From Diphasiastrum complanatum (Eukaryota; Streptophyta; Lycopodiopsida; Lycopodiales; Lycopodiaceae), in assembly GCA_029204225.1 (NCBI GenBank), contig CM055100.1, forward strand, positions 55,507,278 through 55,571,277: a DNA stretch of 64,000 bases, given 5' to 3'. Under the pieces are notes generated by a model. That model was not told the origin of the DNA. It did no database searches and saw only the letters and a program-made list of their open reading frames with translations. The position numbers and the translations under genes were made by a program. Shown here one piece after another: positions 55,539-60,486 of this stretch (positions are counted from its first letter, which is position 1; each line of letters begins with the position of its first letter).

Positions 55539-56944
55539 GGGGTGAGAGGGTTTCCCGGTGGCACTGTATAATGTACTCATTTTTTTATCACATAGAGCTG
55601 GTTCACATTTTTGTAGCAAGCTATGAGATGGGAGCTCATGCTTCATAACCGTTATCAAGTTTGATGTCGTTCAGTACAGTTTATATGATCTCATTTCACA
55701 CTATACAGATTCAATTGAATACCAGGATAGAAAATCTAAAACTGGACGTCACTGGTCTTGAAAATCTTTGCAAACTAGACAAATGAACGGGCCAAAAAAA
55801 AAAACCTTTCATTTCATACCCATTTTGGCACCAAAGAGCGAGCACTCTACATTTCTCGTTTAATGGTGCTTTACTGTAAATGCCTAAGTATCCTCCTAGT
55901 TCCAAGAACTGATTAGTAAATATTATTGGCAATAAGTGCTCCCTATTTTGTTCGTTTTCTGTCTTGCATGACTTGCAATCTTGCAACCTAAGCTTGACAG
56001 CTCTATTTAAACAAAGCATAATACAAGTATATCCTAGTGGAGTGAGATTGTTACTTTGAGATTCATGGTTGTAGAGCCAAGAATGGCTCAGGTGGACCTA
56101 GTTGGACTTTCAGGAAGCTTGTTGAGGTTATTAGCAGCATGCAAAGTTTCGTAGCCAAGTGTTGGCTTGTACATTTTTCTTGATTTTTGATATTTCAAAC
56201 ACTTCATAGATATGATCATCTGCACAAGGAAATATGGAGTGAAATGTATTTTGTGTCTCTGAGGTCATTTTTCTTGAAAAGCCAAAGGACCAATGCTTTC
56301 AACCTCCCTATGTAACATTTAAACCAGTTATATCCAAATGACATGCTCTTATTTGTCTGTTTCTGGTTGCAGATGAAAGGAACAACCTGGAGAAATTGAC
56401 TCTTGCAGCTTTGAACCATTTGCCAACTGCTGTGCTGTATGTACATGATCTTACTGGTGATTGTGGCACATCTGTGCAAGATCAGGTATACTTTGAGGCT
56501 GAAAATTTTTACATACCTCTAAACAATACATAGTGCGGACTGTACACTTAGGAAGCATGTTAGTACATTTGGCAGGTTAAAACTGAAATCTTTATCTACC
56601 TCCACTTCCTTAATGCCACAAATGTACCAGGTCTATGGATCTTACATTAGGGATCATCATACCATATTGCACACAGCAACACAAAAGTGCTTAACTTGTC
56701 ACTTATTTGAGCTCATGTTATTGTATCTGGTTTGGTTTGTGATTTTGTACAGTTTCATATCTACCAAGACATCAAGCGGAGATTTTCTGATCGCCCCTGG
56801 ATTGATGTTGTATCAAAGGCTGACCTTTTGTCTCTTCAACAATCAAATGTTCAAGAATCTATTGATGATGAGGAGTTTTATAGGTTATTTGGACCTCCTG
56901 GTTGCTATTATGTCTCTGTTGAGACAAAGCAAGGTCTTGATGAG
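8049..56944 (+). CDS. PDE318-like: NOG1-family GTPase (plant PDE318-like), 11 exons, incomplete at both ends
   Basis: Joining exons 8049-8163, 37328-37392, 38609-38722, 47407-47481, 50215-50253, 54270-54341, 54572-54685, 54918-54989, 55183-55219, 56373-56485 and 56753-56944 gives 336 residues without a stop. All introns have GT-AG ends. Two are phase 1 (after 8163 and 55219) and the rest are phase 0. The protein has an N-terminal helical NOG1 region (about residues 1-160), then the GTPase domain: G1 GAPNVGKS at 179-186, G2 in the PFTTRG segment at 203-208, G3 DTPG at 225-228, G4 SKAD at 293-296 and G5 SVETKQG at 327-333. NOG1 proteins act in large ribosomal subunit assembly. The plant copy I recall as closest, PDE318, is linked to pigment defects, so a role in plastids is possible. 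The start (probably a targeting peptide) and the last exon(s) are not seen. Confidence 0.88.
8182..8236. repeat. (GA)n microsatellite 1, left end of the LINE stack
   Basis: About 27 AG units, 18 nt after the exon a donor. It directly touches the 3' end of LINE copy A (minus strand). Confidence 0.95.
8237..8508 (-). mobile_element. LINE copy A, 5'-truncated 3' end
   Basis: Reading on the minus strand, ~270 bp match the 3' end of the other LINE copies, including the AATAAA-containing terminus. It is cut off at its 5' side (plus-strand words CTGGGGCTTGCTGGCGTT) and runs straight into another (GA)n. Both junctions are therefore microsatellite. Confidence 0.85.
8509..8586. repeat. (GA)n microsatellite 2
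   Basis: About 39 GA units between the 5' truncation of LINE copy A and the 3' end of LINE copy B. Confidence 0.95.
8587..9278 (-). mobile_element. LINE copy B, 3' part
   Basis: 3' untranslated region of the LINE, followed near 9135 by an internal deletion of about 1.1 kb relative to copy C. It then enters the post-RT coding segment (plus-strand words TTCCCAATGTTCACCCC). Gypsy-1 interrupts it at 9279. It continues at 15597-15745. Confidence 0.85.
9279..9636 (-). repeat. 3' LTR of Gypsy-1
   Basis: 358 bp, TGTAATAG at the low-coordinate end and CGTAACA at the other. Next to it at 9637-9650 is the complement of the polypurine tract AAGGGGGAGGGAG. Confidence 0.95.
9648..14432 (-). pseudogene. 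Gypsy-1 gag-pol polyprotein with five in-frame stops
   Basis: One frame from ATG at 14432 to a stop at 9648-9650. Order: gag (14432 to about 13540), CCHC knuckle [14 protein letters not shown] (about 13400-13359), protease with D-D-G at 13124-13116, RT with FLDD near 12090, RNase H (ETDASDF near 11650), a ~55-residue acidic linker (11210-11046), integrase with an HHCC finger (about 10935-10780) and catalytic Asp, Asp, Glu near 10705, 10515 and 10390, and a chromodomain (about 9790-9651). In-frame stops are at 13740 (TAA), 13539, 12939 and 11211 (TAG) and 9744 (TGA, at the chromodomain Trp codon). I see no frameshift. It is not translatable as a whole, though the enzyme motifs are otherwise well kept. 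Confidence 0.9.
14433..15221 (-). other. Gypsy-1 untranslated leader
   Basis: Between the primer-binding site and the gag ATG on the minus strand. Only short frames without a recognisable domain. Confidence 0.7.
15222..15233 (-). other. Gypsy-1 primer-binding site
   Basis: The minus strand reads TGGTATCAGAGC, complementary to the 3' end of plant initiator Met-tRNA, one base from the LTR. Confidence 0.95.
15235..15591 (-). repeat. 5' LTR of Gypsy-1
   Basis: 357 bp, about 95% identical by eye to the LTR at 9279-9636. Confidence 0.95.
15597..15745 (-). mobile_element. LINE copy B, RT fragment
   Basis: Resumes the LINE after Gypsy-1. On the minus strand it encodes part of RT around the [10 protein letters not shown] and YIDEL region. 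Homology to the other copies stops near 15745, so copy B has lost its 5' part. Confidence 0.8.
15870..16646 (+). pseudogene. gypsy integrase and chromodomain remnant
   Basis: Plus-strand remnant with the integrase Glu region ([15 protein letters not shown]), then the C-terminal domain (16146-16382: [20 protein letters not shown]), and a chromodomain with an intact YLVAW core near 16545. Stops and frameshifts interrupt it. It ends just before a polypurine tract and LTR. Confidence 0.8.
16659..17205 (+). repeat. 3' LTR of the plus-strand gypsy remnant (right end uncertain)
   Basis: Starts TGTCATG after the purine run GAGGAGGGAAGGAA. The far end is unclear. Two similar ~25-bp words (GATAGCTTTGTGAGAT) at 17197 and 17253 are each followed by a primer-site-like string. 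Confidence 0.5.
17381..17440. repeat. (TA)n then (GT)n microsatellite
   Basis: About 17 TA units and then about 9 GT units just left of (GA)n tract 3. Confidence 0.95.
17447..17514. repeat. (GA)n microsatellite 3
   Basis: 34 GA units directly touching the 3' end of LINE copy C. Confidence 0.95.
17515..19095 (-). mobile_element. LINE copy C, 3' part
   Basis: Minus-strand LINE. The 3' UTR is 17515-18006. ORF2 C-terminal frames at 18007-18423 carry a CCHC-like zinc motif (C-x2-C-x9-H-x4-C in [19 protein letters not shown]). Frames at 18366-18752 and 18879-19088 carry the post-RT region ([26 protein letters not shown]). A C10 run at 18411-18420 sits at a frameshift. Gypsy-2 interrupts it at 19096. 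It continues at 25233-26552. Confidence 0.88.
19096..19513 (+). repeat. 5' LTR of Gypsy-2
   Basis: 418 bp, AGTTA...TAACT ends, TATA-like GGCTATAAGTAG near 19350. The primer site follows with no spacer. Confidence 0.95.
19514..19525 (+). other. Gypsy-2 primer-binding site
   Basis: TGGTATCAGAGC, complementary to initiator Met-tRNA, immediately after the LTR. Confidence 0.95.
19526..20150 (+). other. Gypsy-2 leader, pyrimidine-rich
   Basis: Untranslated stretch rich in T and C, with repeated CCATCGCTGT words near 19577-19685. No convincing reading frame. Confidence 0.7.
20151..24767 (+). pseudogene. Gypsy-2 gag-pol polyprotein with five in-frame stops
   Basis: A single frame from ATG 20151 to TGA 24765-24767. 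Order: gag (Pro-rich linker 20310-20460, then the conserved core), CCHC knuckle [14 protein letters not shown] (21165-21206), protease DTG (21444-21452), RT with YFDD (22464-22475), RNase H (VEIDARN near 22905), integrase with an HHCC finger (about 23466-23610) and Asp, Asp, Glu near 23679, 23865 and 23990, and a chromodomain (about 24560-24690, FLVQWDG intact). In-frame stops are TAG at 20589, 20730, 21708 and 22665 and TGA at 23550. I see no frameshift. All five fit single C-to-T changes, and the likely CAG codons are CHG methylation sites. It is probably a silenced, methylation-decayed copy. Confidence 0.92.
24801..24814 (+). other. Gypsy-2 polypurine tract region
   Basis: A T-run followed by GTCGGGGAG directly before the 3' LTR. 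Short for a polypurine tract but in the right place. Confidence 0.55.
24815..25232 (+). repeat. 3' LTR of Gypsy-2
   Basis: 418 bp, differing from the 5' LTR at about five sites, four of them transitions. Confidence 0.95.
25233..26552 (-). mobile_element. LINE copy C, RT part
   Basis: Continues copy C upstream of Gypsy-2. ORF 26268-25233 is open across the reverse transcriptase: [56 protein letters not shown] and the catalytic [10 protein letters not shown]. Across the Gypsy-2 site the frame continues directly into the 19095 side, so ORF2 was open at this point when Gypsy-2 arrived. Homology to copy D's linker ends near 26552, where a different LINE segment begins. Confidence 0.9.
26553..29437 (-). 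mobile_element. LINE copy D, ORF2 and end of ORF1
   Basis: Minus-strand order from high to low coordinate: end of ORF1 (29437-29085, with [11 protein letters not shown] and TFMDDNLTF), an endonuclease-like domain (29095-28846: [12 protein letters not shown], then GGVACLYR, of the APE-type EEP fold), linker, RT (27750-26900) and the post-RT region to 26553. RT is damaged: a 189-bp segment is duplicated in tandem (27141-27329, 27330-27512) and the section up to the GVKQGC motif is partly deleted near 27060-27140. The 3' end of this copy is missing. Confidence 0.85.
27141..27512 (-). repeat. identical 189-bp tandem duplication inside LINE RT
   Basis: Two units at 27141-27329 and 27330-27512 read the same apart from their edges. 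The period is 63 codons, so the frame is kept. The encoded segment is [19 protein letters not shown] to FRKAFDS. Confidence 0.9.
29438..29895 (-). repeat. 3' LTR of Gypsy-3
   Basis: 458 bp, preceded on the minus strand by a short purine tract (GGGGGGATGAA). Lacks 11 bp present near 36365 in the other LTR. Confidence 0.93.
29921..34437 (-). pseudogene. Gypsy-3 gag-pol, multiply broken
   Basis: From ATG 34437: gag, frameshifted by one extra T near 34036; CCHC knuckle [14 protein letters not shown] (about 33620-33575); protease with D-D-G at 33371-33363; TAG at 33327. RT follows, broken by TGA at 32448 and by TAA at 32268 in the position of the catalytic YxDD motif. A Lys/Arg-rich insert (31952-31880) lies between RT and RNase H ([17 protein letters not shown]). 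Integrase has an HHCC finger and a D,D-E core (31130-30590), an apparent ~20-bp deletion near 30539 compared with the relative at 6300, a C-terminal domain, and a chromodomain cut by TAG at 29999. This element cannot make active RT. Confidence 0.9.
34438..35918 (-). other. Gypsy-3 untranslated leader
   Basis: 1.5 kb between the primer site and gag, with no recognisable reading frame. GC-richer blocks lie near 35020-35350. Confidence 0.7.
35919..35930 (-). other. Gypsy-3 primer-binding site
   Basis: The minus strand reads TGGTATCAGAGC, two bases from the LTR. Confidence 0.95.
35933..36401 (-). repeat. 5' LTR of Gypsy-3
   Basis: 469 bp, TGTTACAACT at the low end and ACATAACA at the high end. 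Pairs with 29438-29895. Confidence 0.94.
36402..37230 (-). mobile_element. LINE copy D, 5' end and ORF1
   Basis: Minus strand. The 5' end at about 37230 touches (GA)n tract 4. ORF1 begins at ATG 37162 ([17 protein letters not shown], Pro-rich), broken by a stop or frameshift near 37028. The frame 36936-36407 then shows a Glu/Gln/Lys-rich coiled-coil-like stretch with hydrophobic heptads (36870-36570) and an RRM-like segment ([10 protein letters not shown], then [11 protein letters not shown]). It continues on the other side of Gypsy-3. The layout resembles coiled coil-RRM-CTD ORF1 proteins more than the zinc-knuckle ORF1 common in plant L1. Confidence 0.8.
37231..37282. repeat. (GA)n microsatellite 4, right end of the LINE stack
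   Basis: About 26 GA units between the 5' end of LINE copy D and the last 45 nt of intron 1. Confidence 0.95.
37328..37392 (+). CDS. NOG1-like exon b (65 bp)
   Basis: Acceptor TTTGCAG, donor AAG|GTTACT. Starts in phase 1 and completes the Gly codon begun at 8163. Encodes [19 protein letters not shown] then MK, a highly conserved stretch of plant NOG1-like proteins. It joins to exon a across a 29,164-bp intron. Confidence 0.9.
37393..38608 (+). other. NOG1-like intron 2, unassigned
   Basis: 1216 bp, AT-rich, GT..AG bounded. No element or RNA gene recognised. Confidence 0.7.
38609..38722 (+). CDS. NOG1-like exon c (38 codons)
   Basis: Acceptor GGAGCAG, donor GAG|GTAAAT, phase 0. Encodes [20 protein letters not shown], then a segment ending [10 protein letters not shown], continuing directly from exon b. 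Confidence 0.92.
38723..39724 (+). other. NOG1-like intron 3, left part, unassigned
   Basis: No recognised element. A minus-strand frame at 39244-39480 has no family I know. Confidence 0.5.
39725..40232 (+). pseudogene. gypsy pol fragment, left half
   Basis: Plus-strand remnant matching the protease-RT junction of Gypsy-3 ([11 protein letters not shown], then GKVFRRLR and [11 protein letters not shown]), ending in an RT motif of the CVDFK type near 40225. It is cut by the Copia-like insertion and resumes at 44414 with the next RT residues (KMTIKN). Confidence 0.75.
40233..40627 (-). repeat. partial left LTR (first ~394 bp)
   Basis: About 98% identical by eye to 43302-43695 (seven or eight differences). 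Homology stops at CTACACAAA. Confidence 0.8.
40628..40855 (-). pseudogene. hAT-type transposase BED zinc-finger fragment
   Basis: The minus strand encodes [20 protein letters not shown] followed by a Gly-Ile-Ser-x-Cys-Pro segment. This is the W-x-C-x2-C ... H BED finger arrangement found at the N-terminus of hAT transposases. The frame stops just inside the LTR fragment, and no catalytic or dimerisation domain is visible nearby. Confidence 0.6.
40856..41502. other. unassigned, possible hAT upstream region
   Basis: Near 40861-40932 the words GTGTGACTCAGCCAATGTATCA are repeated. No gene recognised. Confidence 0.35.
41503..41545. repeat. 19-bp inverted repeat with 5-nt loop
   Basis: The arms 41503-41521 and 41527-41545 match at 17 of 19 positions (arm TTTTATGTG plus GCCGCG). 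The GC-rich core stands out from the AT-rich surroundings. It could be the end of a DNA transposon. Confidence 0.75.
41546..42811. other. non-coding, probable gypsy 3' region with diverged tandem repeat
   Basis: AT-rich. Two diverged ~270-bp units (about 42190-42450 and 42460-42720) share words such as CATGTAAATT, AATTGAGAA and CATCTCT in the same order. It ends in a purine run (TTTAAGGGGGGAAGAA) before an LTR. Confidence 0.5.
42812..43301 (+). repeat. gypsy-type LTR
   Basis: About 490 bp, starting TGTTACG after a polypurine tract (42797-42810) and ending CTTACA at 43301, just where the Copia-like LTR begins. No partner LTR or coding region was found. Confidence 0.65.
43302..44413 (-). repeat. 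right LTR of the Copia-like element
   Basis: About 1.11 kb. Both ends match the LTR at 45862-46906. It contains a (TC)n tract at 43949-43988. Confidence 0.75.
43949..43988. repeat. (TC)n microsatellite
   Basis: About 20 TC units inside the Copia-like LTR, with no LINE attached. Confidence 0.95.
44414..45590 (+). pseudogene. gypsy pol fragment, right half
   Basis: Continues the fragment from 40232. RT residues KMTIKN are followed by a deletion and stops. Positions 44611-44946 carry [16 protein letters not shown] and [14 protein letters not shown], 44980-45125 the RT-RNase H connection, 45112-45333 RNase H ([16 protein letters not shown]), and to 45590 the linker. Many frameshifts. Closest relative in the window is Gypsy-3. 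Confidence 0.8.
45591..45861. other. unassigned
   Basis: Short stretch between gypsy and Copia remnants. Nothing recognised. Confidence 0.5.
45862..46906 (-). repeat. 3' LTR of a minus-strand Copia element
   Basis: 1045 bp, TGTTAGAG to CCATAACA on the plus strand. On the minus strand it directly follows a polypurine tract (AGGAGGGAG). Same family as 43302-44413. Confidence 0.8.
46907..47125 (-). pseudogene. Copia RNase H C-terminal fragment
   Basis: The minus strand encodes [19 protein letters not shown] and, after a short gap, ADILTKPL, the standard end of Copia pol. The rest of the element is missing to the right. Confidence 0.85.
47407..47481 (+). CDS. NOG1-like exon d (25 codons)
   Basis: Acceptor ATATCAG, donor AAG|GTGCTC, phase 0. 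Encodes [20 protein letters not shown] then SVCAK, continuing exon c across an 8684-bp intron. Confidence 0.92.
47482..50214 (+). other. NOG1-like intron 4, unassigned
   Basis: 2733 bp. ORFs such as 49206-49676 have Phe/Leu/Ser-rich translations with no domain. No element identified. Confidence 0.6.
50215..50253 (+). CDS. NOG1-like micro-exon e (13 codons)
   Basis: Acceptor ATTTCAG, donor GAG|GTATTT, phase 0. Encodes [13 protein letters not shown], which fills exactly the gap between SVCAK and GFSKLEEL expected from the family (a KREAEERLSE-like segment). It is too short to stand out as an ORF and was found by family order. Confidence 0.85.
50254..54269 (+). other. NOG1-like intron 5, mostly unassigned
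   Basis: 4016 bp. Contains two related blocks (53399-53487 and 53976-54062, reported separately). Frames at 51795-52194 show no known domain. Confidence 0.55.
53399..54062. repeat. pair of diverged ~90-bp repeats
   Basis: Blocks 53399-53487 and 53976-54062 share CTAGGTCA, TAGAGTAAC, GTCCC and AATAATCTGGTG in the same order. They may be ends of one old element of about 660 bp. Confidence 0.5.
54270..54341 (+). CDS. NOG1-like exon f (24 codons)
   Basis: Acceptor TTTGCAG, donor AAG|GTACGA, phase 0. Encodes [20 protein letters not shown] then DVAK, the helical stretch before the GTPase domain. Confidence 0.92.
54572..54685 (+). CDS. NOG1-like exon g (38 codons), G1 P-loop
   Basis: Acceptor ATATCAG, donor GAG|GTAAGT, phase 0. 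Encodes ILRAMPVV ... [20 protein letters not shown], containing the Walker A/G1 loop GAPNVGKS. Confidence 0.95.
54918..54989 (+). CDS. NOG1-like exon h (24 codons), G2
   Basis: Acceptor ATTGCAG, donor CAG|GTAGTA, phase 0. Encodes [19 protein letters not shown] and so on. The TTRG segment is the usual G2 region of Obg/NOG1 GTPases. Confidence 0.94.
55183..55219 (+). CDS. NOG1-like exon i (37 bp), G3
   Basis: Acceptor TTTTCAG, donor G|GTATGC, leaving phase 1. Encodes [12 protein letters not shown] with the G3 DTPG motif. Confidence 0.93.
55220..56372 (+). other. NOG1-like intron 9
   Basis: 1153 bp. Has a GC-rich patch with repeated GATCGCG words at about 55368-55430 and a (GA)n tract, but no LINE. 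Confidence 0.7.
55474..55532. repeat. (GA)n microsatellite 5, no LINE attached
   Basis: About 30 GA units in intron 9, same strand orientation as the LINE-bearing tracts, with no LINE sequence on either side. Confidence 0.95.
56373..56485 (+). CDS. NOG1-like exon j (113 bp)
   Basis: Acceptor GTTGCAG, donor CAG|GTATAC. Completes the codon begun in exon i. Encodes [20 protein letters not shown] then [18 protein letters not shown], matching NOG1-family core sequence. Confidence 0.95.
56753..56944 (+). CDS. NOG1-like exon k (64 codons), G4 and G5
   Basis: Acceptor TGTACAG, donor GAG|GTAGGC, phase 0. Encodes [21 protein letters not shown]4 SKADLL and G5 SVETKQG. G4 has Ser where many GTPases have Asn, as I recall for plant relatives. 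The C-terminal end of the protein lies in a later exon outside this window. Confidence 0.94.
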
Positions 56945-57117
56945 GTAGGCCTTCTCATTCATTCTATCCTCCAACTCTGGTAACCAGTTTGAGGTTTTTC
57001 AAATCTATTCTTATATGGTTAGAATATAGAAAGGGTCAATGTTGACGCAAGTTCAGGTGGGTGTTGAGTTTGGAGTAAATTGCTGGTTTTCGGTGCTCCA
57101 CAAAGAAAGAAAGAAAG
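56945..57117 (+). other. start of NOG1-like intron 11
   Basis: Intron sequence before the GT/GA tract and LINE copy E. No exon seen. Confidence 0.7.
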
Positions 57118-57118
57118 C

Positions 57119-57151
<33 letters not shown>

Positions 57152-57164
57152 AAGAAAGAAAGAA
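57118..57164. repeat. (GT)n-(GA)n-(AAAG)n microsatellite 6
   Basis: Composite tract touching the 3' end of LINE copy E. Confidence 0.9.
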
Positions 57165-60100
57165 AAATCTTTAGTAATGTCCTTGAAATACCCTAAGGTA
57201 CATGGACTAATAAAAGGTTCATGTCAAGTATGCACAGTAGAAGCTTAAAAGCTCAATTATTTAAAAGAAACATAACTGCAAAAACAGAACTGCATATAGT
57301 GAGATGGCTGGCACAGTCACAGTCCATCATCCTGATATAATAGATGTCCCTGAGCCTTCCACCTGGAAAAAAAGTATAGTATGCTGTGGAATTGTCGCTG
57401 AACGGGCTGCGGACCTCTGTCTCTGAGTGGGCTGTGGCCTATGGGCTGGCCGTCTCTCTGAGTGTCTACACTATCTTTGCCGTCTATGTATGGAAGCGTC
57501 TGGAATCTTAGCCTCTCCATCGAAATCACTACTCAAGGTAATCTCCTGTCTCTGTCTTCGATGAGATAAGTACTCCATGATGCTCAGCTGTATCAAGGGG
57601 GGGGGGGGTCTCTGTATCTAGTCTCACCATCCTCAAGTCTGACATCTCCTGAATCATCAATGCAAGACATCTGGGATCCTCATATGATATCAAGGTAGAG
57701 AGTGTGACTGGGTGATCTCGGAACAAGCAGTGATATCTCCCTCTAATCTCACAGTAAGCTGGGCATCTGAAGAGAAAATGGAACTCATCCTCTACCTCGT
57801 GTGTATCACACATACCAAAGATTCGAGCCCCACGCGGGGTGCCACTATATCTGCCAGTCTCAATGGCTAGCTGGTGTGAGGAAACCCGAAACTGACCCAT
57901 CACTATCTGCAGTCTATGTGAGATACTCTCCACCAGATAACCAGATACTATAGGACACCCAGCTGGATCCCGAGATAGAAAATGTGCACGATAGAACCTA
58001 GTCTTCGCCCCCCGTGGAACTTGCCAAGTGCTCTGAAGATACGGCCTGTACAGATGGCCTCGAATATACTAATGAGTACCAACAGGTAGGCCAATGATTT
58101 GAATACCCAATGTGGAAAGGAGACGACGGGCCTGGGGATACCATGAGGAGTGTCCCTCATAATATAAGTGTCGGGATGATGACAAAGCTGCTGCAGCATA
58201 GTGCGTGTCTCCACCCTGGAGATCCTCCAATCGCCGTATGAATGTGACAATGTATCTGATATAATATGATGTGATACATGCTCTCTCTTGGCTCTAGCCT
58301 CAATGATGGATCTCAGGGTGAAAATATGATCCGATGTAGTATATCCTAGTTTGAAACCGGCCTGGCCAATGGCATGAAGTGCTCTGGTATCCATCTTTGC
58401 GCTAATCTTTGACTAAAGATTAGAGCCATAAACTTTGGAAAAGAGGTGGTGGCTAATCATGATGGTACGATAGTTGTCGACTTTCATAGGATCACTGCCT
58501 TTATGGATAAGACGGATAAGGTTTGTGGACCATGGGGAGGGGCATCCAAATGTGATAGCGTGGTTGAATAAAATAGAGAGGAATGGTGAGAGGATGCCAA
58601 TAGCATACTTCAGAAGTTCAGCCTCTAATTCATTGATGTCTTTAGCTTCATGTGAGTGTAATTGTTTGATGGCCTCTTCTACCATGTCCGGGGGGAATAT
58701 ATTAAAAGTGTCTATGGATTAGGGCATGGGAAGTGGAGGCGCATAAGGGACGGTGTACAATGATGTGGTTACCCAGGTGCTAAGATCCGTGATCCGGGGT
58801 GGAGGTGCTCATGGGAGGAATTTCTTCCAAAAGGATCTCGATGAGGAACTAAAGAGAAGGTCCATCATCTTCTTGCCTTGGCGGATCTCATATGCAATTT
58901 TCTTCTTTCGAGTGGTTCTATGGTATACATGAGATACGTCCTTTACCAAATGGGGAAGGTGGCAGCGTGCATAGATCAAATTCTGGTGGAGGTGGTTGCA
59001 TTCCTAGTCATACCATGGGTTATGTGGTCGATGGTGTCGTGTATACGGGCCGTGGGGATGGAAAAGCAAGGGATGCAGCGGTGTCAATGGTCTGGACAAG
59101 AAAAAGAGACTGGTCCGCTAAAGTATGTTCATACGGGAAGTGAGTCAGAAGTTTAGATAGGGTCTCCTTGTACAGGGGGTATAGCCATATACGGTCTTCA
59201 CGATGGGGGTTAATGGACGAGTGTGTGAGGTGCGAAGAAGGCTAATAGAGAGTGAATTGTACGAGTGGTCAGAGAGGGTGGTGTGGTAACCAAAAAGGAT
59301 GAAATGGAGGGAAGGAGAGACGACGATCCCATGAAATAGACAACAACACTATGCTCTCCACTGTGTGTGTGTCCAACAAAAACCTCAATGGTCGGTAGTC
59401 CCCTCTCAGGACTCTCATGTGTCTCAGTGAGTAGTAACATATCACCATCATCACAAAAATCCTTGAAATCCCCTTGTTTTAGCTGAAGAGTGGATACCAT
59501 TGTAGTCCATAAACTCAACCGCAATGTTCTAGAAAGAGCCCCCGAACCACTCCCTAGTCCGGGGGCCCTAATTTCTATTTCTCAGATTCAGAGGATCAAT
59601 GTACTGAGCCTTACCATCCCGATATAGTACCCTATTCCCCAAAACTTTTGCCTCATTGAATGCCTTCTTCTGATCCACCACCTACATAGGGGTGAGTCAT
59701 CATCCATGAAAATGGATGTACCTCTAAGCTTGGCTCGTAATCTAAGGGCTGTCCGACGTTCTTCCAAATTAGTGAAGTGGACAATGAGTATAGCGGGGTC
59801 CTTCTTGGTTCGCCATGTCACTCCAAACCCTTGGAATGGTGGGAAAGCCCATTTGAGAGGAAATCGGTTGCTTCGGTCATTGGATCTTTGGTGTCTTCAA
59901 TCCCTGGAACCCTAATTTATATCCTTGCATTTTTTCCTCAAATATGGTGGCTGAGTTAACACTATTGAAGGTGGGTGTACCTGCTTTACCATCATCCTTG
60001 AAGCCCACTGCTTTGTGTTTCTTGATCTTGTCTTCCAACTCTTGGATTTCGTGGTGGTAGAGATGACCGGCGCTTCTTGTCTATTCATTGCCTCTTCCAA

Positions 60101-60463
60101 GAAAGTAATCCGGGCGAGCAGGATCCCCCTTTCAACATTCATAGACTGAATAGTTGCCTAGATCTGTCCCATTTCTTGTCATAGAGAGCTGGATTCCTGC
60201 TTGATTTGTTCAATGTAGGATAGGATATATTGCTCAAACGATCTAGTAGGGATATACATTTTTGGAAGTGACAGAATAGGAGCCTCAGTAGGAAGAGAGG
60301 GAGTAGTAGGAGGTGGAGAAGAGTGGGCAGGAGGGGCCGTTGCTTTAGCAAACAATGCACCTGCCTGCGTGGCAGGCAACAACACTGCCATCTGGTTTGC
60401 AGCAGGGTGCGAGGGGGGGGGGGGGGAGGAGACTTCATCTTGGAGGCAGGAAGGCAGGCGATG
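57165..60463 (-). mobile_element. LINE copy E, diverged, RT core deleted
   Basis: Minus strand from 5' (60463) to 3' (57165). ORF1 starts MKSPPPPPPRT near 60440, with ORF1 end pieces 59821-59588 (RRTALRLRAKLRG, FMDDD). Endonuclease-like piece 59524-59210 ([12 protein letters not shown]). RT N-terminal part 58685-58413 and 58394 to about 58300 (IGQAGFKLGYTTSDHIFTLR). The RT core with YADD is missing. The C-terminal zinc motif is at 57933-57529 (CDTHEVEDEFHFLFRC). 3' end sequence differs from copies A-D and F, so it is an older or separate subfamily. G-runs at 57599 and 60415 lie at frame breaks. Confidence 0.85.
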
Positions 60464-60486
60464 GAGAGAGAGAGAAAGAAAGAAAG
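60464..60486. repeat. (GA)n-(GAAA)n junction between two LINEs
   Basis: Short GA/GAAA tract that is at once the 5' border of copy E and the 3' tail of copy F. Confidence 0.9.
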